Shown here: positions 33,091 through 42,900 of the stretch, piece by piece | Layout of the letters: each line of letters starts with the position of its first letter | How positions within the stretch are numbered: position 1 is the first letter of the stretch | DNA from: Metabacillus rhizolycopersici | GTDB lineage: Bacteria; Bacillota; Bacilli; Bacillales; Bacillaceae | DNA length: 64,000 nt | Direction of reading: 5' to 3' | NCBI RefSeq assembly: GCF_020075705.1 | Contig: NZ_JAIQUM010000021.1 | Coordinates: forward strand, 1 to 64,000 | Translations under genes and position numbers: made by a program | Notes under the pieces: model-generated | Database searches by the model: none | The model's input: only the letters and a program-made list of their open reading frames with translations | Told to the model about the DNA's origin: nothing

Positions 33091-33122
33091 AAAGAGGTAG
33101 GTATTTTTCAAATACCTACCTC
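33091..33122 (-). terminator. terminator after ugd
   Basis: AGAGGTAGGTATTT-GA-AAAATACCTACCTCT on the minus strand, with a long stem but only a short T run. It starts within ten bases of the ugd stop. Confidence 0.75.
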
Positions 33123-33128
33123 TAGTAA

Positions 33129-34457
33129 TTAATCATTTTGGTTGGCTATTGGTTGGAGAACAGATTCCCGGCCTATTGAAACATAATTAATCTCATGTTC
33201 CACGGCTTCTTCTAGTGAATAGCAGTTTCTCCCATCAAATACTCTTGGGGTATCCATAAGCTTTTTAAATCGATTGATTGGATACTCTTTTATGTCCTTC
33301 CATTCAGTCCCTATAAATGTTACTTCCGTTCCGCGAATAGCCTCATCAATCGATGTGCAATATTTTACACAATCACCTAGAACCTTCCTTGCGTTCTCTA
33401 AGGCAATTGGATCGTAAACAGACACGATTGATCCACTTTCAATCAATTCCTTTGCCAATACGAGTGACGCTGATTCTCTCATATCATCCGTATTTGGTTT
33501 AAAGGCTAAACCTAACAAGGCCACTCGCCTTCCTTTTAATTCTCCAACAATAGCTTTCGCTTTTTCAATTAATAATCGGGGCTGATTATTGTTTACTTTT
33601 ATGACAGACTCTAACAATTCAAATTTATGCTTTACATTACCAGCTAACTGCACTAATGCTTTTGTATCCTTCGGGAAGCAAGAACCACCATAGCCGATGC
33701 CAGCCTGTAGGAACTGATTTCCTATTCTCTTATCCAAGCCAATTCCTGCTGCAACATCCTCAATATTTGCCCCCACCTTTTCACAAATCGTTGCAATTTC
33801 ATTTATAAAACTAATTTTCGTTGCAAGGAATGCGTTGGAAGCATATTTAATCATTTCTGAACTTCTAATATCTGTCCTAACAATTGGAACTTTAAAAGGT
33901 GAATACAAATCTTCAATAATATCACCTGCTTGTTGATTTGCCGAACCGATAACAATACGATCACCTTCAAAGGTATCTTTTATCGCCGATCCCTCTCTCA
34001 AAAACTCAGGATTTGACACAACTTCAACTTGCAGATGAGGTGGTTTACGTGAATTAATTAACTCTTTTACTCTATCATTTGTTCCAACCGGAACGGTGCT
34101 TTTTATTGTAACAATAACCTCTTCAGTAATGTGCTCTGCTATATCCTGTGATACACTATCTATATATGACAAATTCGCTGATCCATCTGGGTTCTCTGGT
34201 GTACCAACAGCAATGATAATGACTTCTCTTTGGTTATAAGCTAATTTTGGTGAGCTTGTAAAACGAAGGTTACCTCCCTCTAGATTTTTGACAAGCATAT
34301 CCTCTAAGCCCGGTTCATATATCGGGGATGCCCCACTATTTAGCATCCGGATTTTTATTTCATCTAAATCAATACAAATCACTTCATGACCTACTTCAGC
34401 TAAACATACACCCGTTACTAAACCAACATAACCCGTACCAGCCACAGTTACTTTCAA
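33129..34457 (-). CDS. ugd: UDP-glucose 6-dehydrogenase (TuaD/Ugd type)
   Basis: NAD-dependent oxidation of UDP-glucose to UDP-glucuronate. The 442 residues have the Rossmann motif VTVAGTGYVGLVTGVCLAEV, then VSNPEFLREGSAIKDTFEGD near 150. The catalytic-cysteine segment GYGGSCFPKDTKALVQLA near 255 is the UDP-glucose dehydrogenase form. C-terminal FKPNTDDMRESASLVLAKEL is also present. The start is TTG with AGGAGG upstream. It follows gtaB by 18 bases, so the pair makes UDP-glucuronate from glucose-1-phosphate. B. subtilis has four such paralogues, so the symbol is generic. Confidence 0.95.
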   Translation of the reverse strand: MKVTVAGTGYVGLVTGVCLAEVGHEVICIDLDEIKIRMLNSGASPIYEPGLEDMLVKNLEGGNLRFTSSPKLAYNQREVIIIAVGTPENPDGSANLSYIDSVSQDIAEHITEEVIVTIKSTVPVGTNDRVKELINSRKPPHLQVEVVSNPEFLREGSAIKDTFEGDRIVIGSANQQAGDIIEDLYSPFKVPIVRTDIRSSEMIKYASNAFLATKISFINEIATICEKVGANIEDVAAGIGLDKRIGNQFLQAGIGYGGSCFPKDTKALVQLAGNVKHKFELLESVIKVNNNQPRLLIEKAKAIVGELKGRRVALLGLAFKPNTDDMRESASLVLAKELIESGSIVSVYDPIALENARKVLGDCVKYCTSIDEAIRGTEVTFIGTEWKDIKEYPINRFKKLMDTPRVFDGRNCYSLEEAVEHEINYVSIGRESVLQPIANQND

Positions 34458-34475
34458 GGTAGTACCTCCTAGCTA

Positions 34476-35372
34476 CTAGCGATTTATATGATTTCGTTCA
34501 CTCATTAATTGATTTAGATAGTCTAATAAATCATTTTTTAATTCATGTCTCTCTAATGCAAAATCGATTGTCGCCTTAATAAAGCCAAGTTTATCTCCAA
34601 CATCATATCTCTTACCATTAAAATGATACGCTAACATGCTTTGATTTTTTAATAAAGTGGTCAGAGCATCAGTTAATTGAATTTCTCCACCAGCACCTGG
34701 AGCTTGATTCTCTAAAACAGCAAAAATTTCTGGAGTTAAAATATACCTCCCCATGATAGCACTATTTGAAGGAGCTTGATCAATACTTGGTTTTTCAACT
34801 AGGTCTACTATATTGTATATATTTTCTTGTATTGGCTCCGTTTCATAGCTGACAATTCCATATTTAGAAACATCCGCTTCGTTAACTTTTTGCACACCTA
34901 TAACTGCTTGTTCATATTGATTATAAACTTGAATAAGCTGCTTCAAACAAGGGGTCGACCCATTTGTTTGCACAATGTCATCTCCCAGCATAACAGCAAA
35001 AGGCTCATTACCGATAAAGCGCCGTGCACAATGGACGGCATGTCCAAGTCCCTTCGGCTCTTTTTGTCGTATATAATGAATATTAGCAAGCTGAGAAATA
35101 CGTTGTATCTCTTCAAGAATATCCCATTTCTCTTTATGAGCTAATGTTTCTTCCAATTCATATGATTTATCAAAATGGTCCTCAATTGCTCGCTTTCCGC
35201 GGCCACTAACAATTAGAATATCTTCAATTCCAGAAGCTACTGCTTCCTCGATAATGTATTGAATAGTTGGCTTATCAACAATCGGTAGCATTTCCTTTGG
35301 TTGTGCCTTCGTCGCAGGCAAAAACCTCGTTCCTAAACCAGCTGCAGGAATAATTGCCTTTTTTATCTGCAT
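34476..35372 (-). CDS. gtaB: UTP-glucose-1-phosphate uridylyltransferase
   Basis: Makes UDP-glucose for glycolipid, teichoic acid glucosylation and (with the next gene) UDP-glucuronate. About 298 residues. The nucleotide-binding motif is [20 protein letters not shown] at the N-terminus, with [34 protein letters not shown] near 105 and a C-terminal [17 protein letters not shown]. Two consecutive ATG codons are possible, and the second is better spaced from GGGGGAG. It heads a two-gene unit with ugd. Length fits B. subtilis GtaB (292). Confidence 0.96.
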   Translation of the reverse strand: MQIKKAIIPAAGLGTRFLPATKAQPKEMLPIVDKPTIQYIIEEAVASGIEDILIVSGRGKRAIEDHFDKSYELEETLAHKEKWDILEEIQRISQLANIHYIRQKEPKGLGHAVHCARRFIGNEPFAVMLGDDIVQTNGSTPCLKQLIQVYNQYEQAVIGVQKVNEADVSKYGIVSYETEPIQENIYNIVDLVEKPSIDQAPSNSAIMGRYILTPEIFAVLENQAPGAGGEIQLTDALTTLLKNQSMLAYHFNGKRYDVGDKLGFIKATIDFALERHELKNDLLDYLNQLMSERNHINR

Positions 35373-35620
35373 CATTTCTCCCCCTTAAAAGTTTAGATTC
35401 TGCCCATAATTAATGTAACATTCTAAAGTTGTTTCATTCAGGGGTGCTATGTCACATATAGGATTACAAGGTTTAGATACACTAAAAGATTTCTCTTTAT
35501 CTACTTATATTCATTTTATCGTACTTTATCATTAAAAAAGTAAAGCTTTTGTTAAAGTTTCATAAAGTATGTAAACATGACCATCTGTTATTCTATGAAG
35601 CTAGAACCTTAATATCGAAT

Positions 35621-35659
35621 AAAAAAGACATGTACCTTACAAAATGTAAAGTACATGCC
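35621..35659 (-). terminator. terminator after the CWB2 protein gene
   Basis: GCATGTACTTTACA / TGTAAGGTACATGT followed by TTTTTTATT on the minus strand, next to the stop codon. Confidence 0.88.
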
Positions 35660-35664
35660 ATTAA

Positions 35665-37458
35665 TTAATTTATTAATTTTTGAAACGAAGGAACAAGGTC
35701 TTCATTTATTGCACCATTTCCTCCTACTAAATAAAAATGTTCAAGACTGCTGACATTTCCAGTTATGACAGGCGGCATTTCATTCGGTTTAACAAGTAAA
35801 ATTGGTGCGTTGTATTTGGCTGCTAAAACCGATCCTGTTAGGGCATCCGGATAGTTCGTTCCATTAGTGAAGAAGATTCTCCTTTGATCAAGATCTACTT
35901 CCTTTAAAATTTCTACAGCAGTAGAGTATCGTTCTTCACCTGATATTCTTGTTGATATTTTTAATTTATTCTCCACTTTTGAACTAATAACTCCCGTTCC
36001 ACCAACAATAATTGTTTCTTCCATTCCAGACAAGGCCTTGTTCACACTAGAAGGAATTTCCTCCTTATTGGTTAACAAAATTGGATATCCTTGACGCGCT
36101 GCATAAGGAGCGATTGCCAATGCATCTGGAAAGTTCCATCCATATGCAATAATAGCCTTCTTAGGATTACCACCAAGTTTATTAGCAATTTGCACGGACG
36201 TTTCAAAACGATCTTTGCCAGAAATTCTTTCAATTTTTAGATTTAAAGCACGTAATTCCTTTGCAACAGATTCACTAACCGCACCAGTTCCACCAAGAAT
36301 AATAACTTTACCTGCTTTTAGACGAATAATTTCATTTTTTGTAACTGCATCTAGCTTATTTTTATTTGTTAATAGAATCGGAGAATCTAGTTTATACGCT
36401 AATGGTCCTCCAGCAAGAGCATCTGGAAAATCATCTCCTCTAGCAAGAACAACTGTATTCGCCGTATCCCATCCAGCCTTAGAAATTTGAACAGCTGTTT
36501 CATATCGATCTTTCCCAGAAATTCTCGAACCTATTCTATTAATATATTTAGATGCAATATATCCTTGCTTGGAACCACTTTTTACAGGGACCCAACTAAA
36601 GCGATTGGCCTTACTAACTAGATCATATTCCAACTCACCTTGGACAGAAAGAACAGATTTTGATGTAATATCCATCACCTTATTTCCTGTTGTTGGTGAT
36701 TTCTGCAATCTAGTGTTCGTTGTAACTTCTACATAATCATTTTGTTGTGTATATAATTCTTTTGAATTCGTTAATGAACCGTCAAAATCATATTGCTTGT
36801 CCAAAAACTGGATATTGTTACTAGATCCACAAGTATAGTTGAAATCTTGAGGTTTGAAAGGGATTTGATCCATTTTTATTGAAATTTCGTAATTTTTTTC
36901 TAAAATTGTATATACCTTTTCCTGATATGCATTTACATTTCTTGTAATCTCAGGCTTCAAGCATTTTTCAAAAGGGCTATTCACTGGTTTAATACCATTA
37001 TAAGCCATAACTGCAAAGTACCAGCTTTCTAGCTTTTCATTAGAATGATCATTTATTTTCGGTAAATCAGACCTAGAATAAAAATTCGATGCTAATCTTT
37101 TAACCCCTTCTTCGATGTTAAAAATAGCATCATTTTTTAGTCGTTCCTTATCTTTAGCGGCATATGAGGTAATTTGCATGATTCCGATCCCACCATCATC
37201 TGATATGATCGCTTCACCTTTATCATCAAATTGTTCCCAATTTCCTTTTTCTTGTGTCGCTATAGCCTTTACTATTTCTGGGGGTACTCCATATTCTTTA
37301 GCTTTCGTTGTTAATATACAATTGACTTGTTGGAAAGAAGGGTCTTTCCCTTTTTCAGGTGTGTAACCACACATACTCTCTACAGCTGATGCTGGTTTCC
37401 CTTGAATACTTAAAACAACAAGTATCGCTAGCATCATTATTACTAGTTTTAATTTCAA
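35665..37458 (-). CDS. secreted wall protein: transglycosylase-like domain, SH3-like segment, three CWB2 repeats
   Basis: The 597-residue protein has a signal peptide (KLKLVIMMLAILVVLSIQ ... ASA, residues 1-26). An SLT/lysozyme-like domain at about 45-165 has the candidate catalytic Glu in IVKAIATQEKGNW and the GGIGIMQIT motif. A bacterial SH3-like stretch spans about 240-305 (NTRLQKSPTTGNKVMDITSK, KQGYIASKYI). Three CWB2 repeats follow (RISGKDRYETAVQISKAGW, RISGKDRFETSVQIANKLGG, RISGEERYSTAVEILKEVDL), which attach proteins non-covalently to wall glycopolymers. The start is TTG with AGGAGG. Likely role is peptidoglycan cutting at the wall. Confidence 0.92.
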   Translation of the reverse strand: MKLKLVIMMLAILVVLSIQGKPASAVESMCGYTPEKGKDPSFQQVNCILTTKAKEYGVPPEIVKAIATQEKGNWEQFDDKGEAIISDDGGIGIMQITSYAAKDKERLKNDAIFNIEEGVKRLASNFYSRSDLPKINDHSNEKLESWYFAVMAYNGIKPVNSPFEKCLKPEITRNVNAYQEKVYTILEKNYEISIKMDQIPFKPQDFNYTCGSSNNIQFLDKQYDFDGSLTNSKELYTQQNDYVEVTTNTRLQKSPTTGNKVMDITSKSVLSVQGELEYDLVSKANRFSWVPVKSGSKQGYIASKYINRIGSRISGKDRYETAVQISKAGWDTANTVVLARGDDFPDALAGGPLAYKLDSPILLTNKNKLDAVTKNEIIRLKAGKVIILGGTGAVSESVAKELRALNLKIERISGKDRFETSVQIANKLGGNPKKAIIAYGWNFPDALAIAPYAARQGYPILLTNKEEIPSSVNKALSGMEETIIVGGTGVISSKVENKLKISTRISGEERYSTAVEILKEVDLDQRRIFFTNGTNYPDALTGSVLAAKYNAPILLVKPNEMPPVITGNVSSLEHFYLVGGNGAINEDLVPSFQKLIN

Positions 37459-37580
37459 TTTCGAGCCTCCTAAATTAATTGTTTACTATTTTTACTATAA
37501 CAAAATTTTACATTAGAAATAAGGGATTTTCCTAGAATACTAAAATTTTAGTAGTTATTTTGCCCCGCGATAAAAGTCTC

Positions 37581-37642
37581 TAAGAACAAAAGCGCTGGTG
37601 CTGGATGTCGTGCGCTTATCCACAGTATAAGAATTTTATAGT
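37581..37642 (+). repeat. dispersed foldback repeat, copy 8 (remnant)
   Basis: Only the first bases (AGAACAAAAGCGC) joined to the 3' end (TGGTGCTGGATGTCGTGCGC) and the second-type tail remain, as if the foldback centre had been lost by deletion between its arms. Confidence 0.8.
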
Positions 37643-37652
37643 ACGCTTTAAC

Positions 37653-37684
37653 AAAAAATAGACGATGGAATCTCCACCGTCTAC
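37653..37684 (-). terminator. terminator after the SGNH-like gene
   Basis: TAGACGGTGGAGA-TTCCATCGTCTA followed by TTTTTTG on the minus strand, overlapping the stop codon at 37681. Confidence 0.85.
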
Positions 37685-38463
37685 TTGGCAATAAAGTATT
37701 TAATTAAAAAGTCCGCCCAAATTTTATTTCCATTATCATTGGCATCACTTTCTTCTGTTAAGTAATCATTCATTTTACTATCTTCTAAATCAGGCCAGGC
37801 TTCCCAATGATTTAAATAAGTTAGGTTATTTTGCTTCGCATATTCCTGAAGTTCTTTAACTTCCTTTGGGTAATAATTAGCTGAATATAATGGATTTGGT
37901 GGCTGGATCATGATTGTAACAGCATCATTTTCCGATTTCCATGAATCCATCATTGTTTCAATATTATCTAGAGTATTTGATAAACCAATAAGTCCATTAT
38001 CTTTCAGCATGAATGGTTCAAATAATACGATATCAGGCTTTAATTCACTGACCTGCTTATACGACTTTTCTCTAACAACATCAAGTGATGTTTTTTCCCC
38101 TTCTGATATTACTGTTACTTGAAATACATTCGTACCATATGTATCTTCTAACTGCTTTGAGAGCTGAGCAGGCCAAGCTCCTTCTTCAACTGACGTCGCA
38201 TTAGACCCATAGATAACAAACTGTAACGGTTGTCCCGATGTTTGTGCATCCTTAATTTTATTTTGTACACTCTCAGGTAGATTACTAAAATATACTGAAA
38301 CGTCTTGATTAGCTTCTGCTTCTTTTAAAGGTTCAGTTTTAGCTACAACTGTATTCGCCACTTCTTCCCCTCGAGCAGCTATTTTATTTTTCCAATGTAG
38401 ATTTCCAAATATAATTGTTCCTACACATAGAATAAGAGTTATAATGACAACAATCCTTTTCAC
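37681..38463 (-). CDS. secreted SGNH-like protein, degenerate active site
   Basis: Probably an extracytoplasmic protein of the SGNH/GDSL fold found near polysaccharide genes. The GTG at 38463 (GGGGGAAT upstream) gives 260 residues with an N-terminal membrane anchor or signal (RIVVIITLILCVGTIIFGNL). The fold is suggested by LQFVIYGSNATSVEEGAWPA, KPDIVLFEPFMLKDNG and NDAVTIMIQPPNPLY. The usual catalytic GDS reads GSN, and the C-terminal DxxH block reads ESDANDNGNK, so hydrolase activity is doubtful. It may bind or acetylate-modify sugar chains. Function is not assigned. Confidence 0.75.
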   Translation of the reverse strand: MKRIVVIITLILCVGTIIFGNLHWKNKIAARGEEVANTVVAKTEPLKEAEANQDVSVYFSNLPESVQNKIKDAQTSGQPLQFVIYGSNATSVEEGAWPAQLSKQLEDTYGTNVFQVTVISEGEKTSLDVVREKSYKQVSELKPDIVLFEPFMLKDNGLIGLSNTLDNIETMMDSWKSENDAVTIMIQPPNPLYSANYYPKEVKELQEYAKQNNLTYLNHWEAWPDLEDSKMNDYLTEESDANDNGNKIWADFLIKYFIAK

Positions 38464-38609
38464 AATAATTCCCCCAATTCCCGACAATTTCCTCTTAAAA
38501 TTATACACAAAAAAGCGATATCTACAAACCAATTTCCAAACTCAGGATCATTTCCTCATTATCTTTTTATCATAATCTTCACCTAAGATTGTGGCACGCG
38601 TATAACTTA

Positions 38610-38690
38610 TTGTCCTAAAAATAAGTTTTTTATCGGGATTGAGGAGTATATTGTCCGGTTTCTGGATTTATTGTCCGAAATGAGTATGAT
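38610..38690 (-). repeat. GGACAATAAA short-repeat cluster 2
   Basis: Units TTATTGTCCTAAA, ATATTGTCCGG and TTATTGTCCGAAA lie in the gap between the NERD gene and the SGNH-like gene, in the inverse orientation to cluster 1. Confidence 0.6.
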
Positions 38691-38740
38691 ATCAGCGGAA
38701 ATCAAAAACATTTTGACCGGACGCCATATTCAGACAAAAA

Positions 38741-39706
38741 TCAGGTAACATTCAAGTGGTATATTTTCCCCCTTTTAGTACCACTACTTTCTAATTTCAA
38801 AGAAAAAAGCAATTTATTTGCAACAGATGTAGATTGTATATTTAAAAACTCTCTCATCTTCTGATTAGTAATCGTTGAGTCAATTAGCAAAGAATAGTCC
38901 TCGAGTGCTGAAAGATGGGCATCTTTTGATATAAAACTGCATTTGGAACATATCCATTTGCCTTTACTTCTCTTCATAGGCAGAGATTGACAGTATGAGC
39001 AAATTACTGCTTTTAAAATGTCTCCTTTGGGAATTTTGTATTGTGCAAGAATATCAATGTTTAGTGGGGTATGGTTCGTTACCATTTGCTGACTTAATTG
39101 AAAAAGTTGTTTTTCACTGAGGTAATTCTTTTTGTAATCTTGTTCAATTGACAAAATCGCAAATGGGAGCTTCGCGCTATGTATAACCTTTTTATAGATT
39201 TTTTCATTTTGAGGCGTTGTTTCAAGGATAGTTCGAGGTGAACCAATTACAACAAGTGATTGAACAGGAAGGTTTGAATGCTTGATAAGCCTCAACCATT
39301 TCCTTAACTGATAATTTTGTCGCTCCACCTGCAAAATCGGATCAGGAAATGATTCCTTCTTTTCATCCTGTATTCTTATTAGTTGGTTAAAATCACTATC
39401 AAAATAAAGTGTACCTGTAATATTTTTCACCTCTAGAATAAGGATGAATTTTTTCGAAAGAATAACAGTGTCCAATTGAAAAAAATGTGTTCCATCGTAG
39501 ATCCTTACATCATGTAAGATGTGGTATTGGTGTTCAGCTAGAAATCCTAAATGGTAATCCAAGCTTTGTTCACCTCTGTATCCCGCTATTCTTTTTCCAC
39601 AGTCTTCTTTAATGAGTTCGAATTTCGGATGTTCTAACAATAGTCTTCTTTGCAGCGCTTCTAATTTTTTGATGTAAAGAGGATACATTCGTGGTTTTAT
39701 AATCAT
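38741..39706 (-). CDS. NERD domain protein
   Basis: A nuclease-related (NERD) domain lies at about residues 40-160: GYRGEQSLDYHLGFLAEHQY, HILHDVRI, FFQLDTVILSKKFILILEVK with the D...E-V-K arrangement typical of restriction-endonuclease-like folds. A C-terminal zinc ribbon (CSYCQSLPMKRSKGKWICSKC, about 245-265) and helical tail complete 321 residues. NERD proteins are common in Bacillaceae as stand-alone genes of unknown role, perhaps in DNA repair or plasmid contexts. GGACTGATGAA precedes the ATG. Both flanks carry GGACAATAAA-type repeats. Confidence 0.88.
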   Translation of the reverse strand: MIIKPRMYPLYIKKLEALQRRLLLEHPKFELIKEDCGKRIAGYRGEQSLDYHLGFLAEHQYHILHDVRIYDGTHFFQLDTVILSKKFILILEVKNITGTLYFDSDFNQLIRIQDEKKESFPDPILQVERQNYQLRKWLRLIKHSNLPVQSLVVIGSPRTILETTPQNEKIYKKVIHSAKLPFAILSIEQDYKKNYLSEKQLFQLSQQMVTNHTPLNIDILAQYKIPKGDILKAVICSYCQSLPMKRSKGKWICSKCSFISKDAHLSALEDYSLLIDSTITNQKMREFLNIQSTSVANKLLFSLKLESSGTKRGKIYHLNVT

Positions 39707-39774
39707 TTCATCAGTCCTTTGCCTTTTTTGTTCTTGATGTCTTTCGACGCCGAGATTCGTACATCCTGCTAGGC

Positions 39775-39870
39775 AGATAAGGGACCTATTATCCGAAAAT
39801 CACTATTTATTGTCGGATTTGACCACTTTATTGTCTGATTTTCTTACTTCTTTGTCCTAAATCAGTATTA
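39775..39870 (-). repeat. GGACAATAAA short-repeat cluster 3
   Basis: Units ATTATCCGAAAATC, TTATTGTCGGATTT, TTATTGTCTGATTT, TTTGTCCTAAATC are about 22 bases apart, between the LRR gene and the NERD gene. Confidence 0.6.
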
Positions 39871-39997
39871 TATTAGCCGAAAACACAAAATTATCAACCG
39901 TTCGACAAATAACTAACACATCACCGTAGTAAATCAACTAGAATTCTACTACAAAAAAAAGAAGGGAACCAAGTCCCCCTCTTTCTTTCTTTCTTAC

Positions 39998-42900
39998 TTA
40001 TCTATTATTCACTCTTTTTCTCTTCTGTATAAAAAGAACTATTCCACCTAGACTTATGACAATAAGTCCAACCACTAATAGGTTATAAGTTTCAGTGGCT
40101 GTATTTGGTAGTTCTCCCTTTGCATTGTTACCTTTGGCATTTTTTGAATTCTCATCTGTTTTGACTGGGTCAACAGGACCGTTTACTTCCGAAGGTGTTG
40201 GTTCTGTTGGTTCTTGCTGTTCATCCTTATCCTTTTCGATGTCTTCACCATTTCCACCCTCACTAGGCGGTGTAACTGGACCCTTGTCACTTTCTTCTAA
40301 CACGAAGATAATTGGATTTTTAAGATAATCCTCTGTTCCTTTTATTTGAAACTGGAAGCTTACTTCTTCTTCGTCTTCCGTCAGGAACATGATTTCATAG
40401 TTTCCTATAGGTAGTTTAAAAATATCAAGTTCTTCATCTGAAGAATAGTCAATTAATTGACCTTGGGCATCAGAGCCACCGAAGTAATAAACATTTTCCG
40501 TTTCGTCATCGGTTCCGTGAAGGTCAAACATAGCATCAGCTTCAGGAACATCGTCTGTTTTGTACACATACATGCTTACATCCTTGACCGTACCTTCAAT
40601 CGGTAAAGTTGTTACTTCTGCAAGCAGATAGCCATAATATTCATCTTCTTCGACATTGACTTCAACAATATAGTCGGTAAATGGTGATAGATTCGTAAAT
40701 TGATAGCTTGTTTCATTGCTATCTAGCGCTATTTCTCCAACAGTTTCTTCTCCATCGTTCGTATAGATAGAAAGGTTGTAAGAACCTATACCTTTAGGTA
40801 ACATTGGATCCCATGAAATCGAAATAGTCGTTTCTGTCACTTCATCAATGTACAGTTCTGGGTTCATATCGACTTCAGTATTAACATAAACTCCCCATTG
40901 CTTTAACTGTTCGATAACTTGGGCATTTTCAGCTTCAGTTAGATCAAGCGTAGAAATATTGTGTAACGAAACAGTTTCTAAGCTTGATAAATCAAGTAAA
41001 GGCGTTAGATTAGTAATCATTGTATCATCTAAAATCAATTCAACAAGGTTTTCAAGCTGTGCGATACTTGAGATGTCTTCAATTGGATTTCCACTGACAT
41101 CTAAATGATAAAGGCTATCACTTGACGCTTTTAGTGGTGCTAGATCTTTAATGTTATTGTTTGCTAGATTAATCGAATTTAGTCTCTTTAATGATGATAA
41201 CACCGAGATGTCTTGAATTTGATTGTTATTTAATGTGAGATCTTGTACCTTTTTCAAACCGCTTAAAAAGGAAAGATCCTCAAGGTTATTATTTACGATT
41301 GATAAAGAGAATAGGTTTTTTAATTCGTTTAACATTGCATAACTCTTTATTGGAGATTCCTCGATATAGATATTGGATAGCTCTTTTAGTCCTTTAAGTG
41401 GCGCTAGGTCTAGTGTAAAAGCATTGCTAGCCAAATGAAAATCGACTAAATTTGTGGCGTATTCTAAACCAGTAAGGTCTTTGATATCAGACTCATCCAA
41501 GTAAAGAAAATCAAGTTTTTCTAAATCACTTGCTCTTACGTCACGTTCAAGTCCAAACTGCTCCTTAATGAGAGCTTTCAGGTTGTCATCCTTGAATTTT
41601 ACCTTGTCACCAGTTGGTTCACCCCATGTTGTTTCAGAAGTTGTACTACTTTTAACAAGCTCTTTCTTACCATTGTATGCTTTCACTTCTACTTCATACT
41701 CAGTATTTGGTGCAAGCTTGTCTATTTTCAAATCGACTTCTTCACCTGTTAACGATGTGTGAAGCTTTCCATTCACATAGACTTCATACTTTGCTATTTC
41801 TTGTTCACCATAATAATCCCAGTAAACGTGCATTGAATTTTCTGTTACCGTACCGATATATGCTTCAAACCATTCTTCTTCTTCTTCAGATCCTTCATAA
41901 TCAACATATACACCACGTTGCTCAAGCTGTTCAATAACTTGACGTGCAACAGACCCTTCATTCAGATCTAACTTTTCGTTCCCATATAGTGATACATATT
42001 GAAGCTCTTCTAATTTTAGTAATACATCAATCGTTTCAAGCGCTGAAAAGGCGATATTCACATCTTTTATTTTACTAAGCTGCTGGATGTCCGTAATCGA
42101 CAACAACGGATTTCCATCCGCATAAAGATATTCTAGCTGTGCTACCTTTTCTATTCCTTTAAGGCTTTTAAGATTATTATCATAAATCGATAAAAAGACG
42201 AGGTTCTTTAAAGCTGGAAGTGTTGCTAGATTCTCTAAGTTGTTTCGATCAAGAGCTAGACTATCTAGATTTTGTAAGTCTGCTAGGACAGATAAATCAG
42301 TGATACCCGTTGCCCCTAATGTAAGAGTTGTTAAATTCGTTAGTCCCTTTAATGCAGTGAAATTTGTAATCGGATTATCATCTACAGATAACTCGGTTAA
42401 ATTTTTCAATGCTGCTAATGGTGTTAAATCAGTAATTCTATTTGCAGATAAACTTAATCTTTGAAGGTTTGTGGCTGCTTCAAGGCCAGATAAATCATTA
42501 ATTCGTTTGCGATCAAGATAAAGCTCTTCTAGTGCCTTCATATCACTGACAAAAAGATCACGCTCTAAACCAAATTCAGCTTTAATTGCTTTTTCTAGCT
42601 GTGGATCGCCAAAGACAACTTTTTCGCCATCAGGTGTTGAGAGTGTTTTAAATGCTGAAAAGGTTTTACCGATTTGTTCACCTTTGTCGTTATACGCAAC
42701 AATCTCCACGGTATATTCTGTATTTTGTTGAAGTTCATTAACTGTTAGACTAGTTGTCGATTCAGCTTGGTCAACTTTTGTTACTTTATCAGCAACTTTT
42801 ACCTCGTAATAGTCTACGTCGTCCTCACCTTCGTACTCCCAGCTAATTTTCACACGTTCTTCATTAGCCTTTATTGACGTGATGTACATCTGATAACCGT

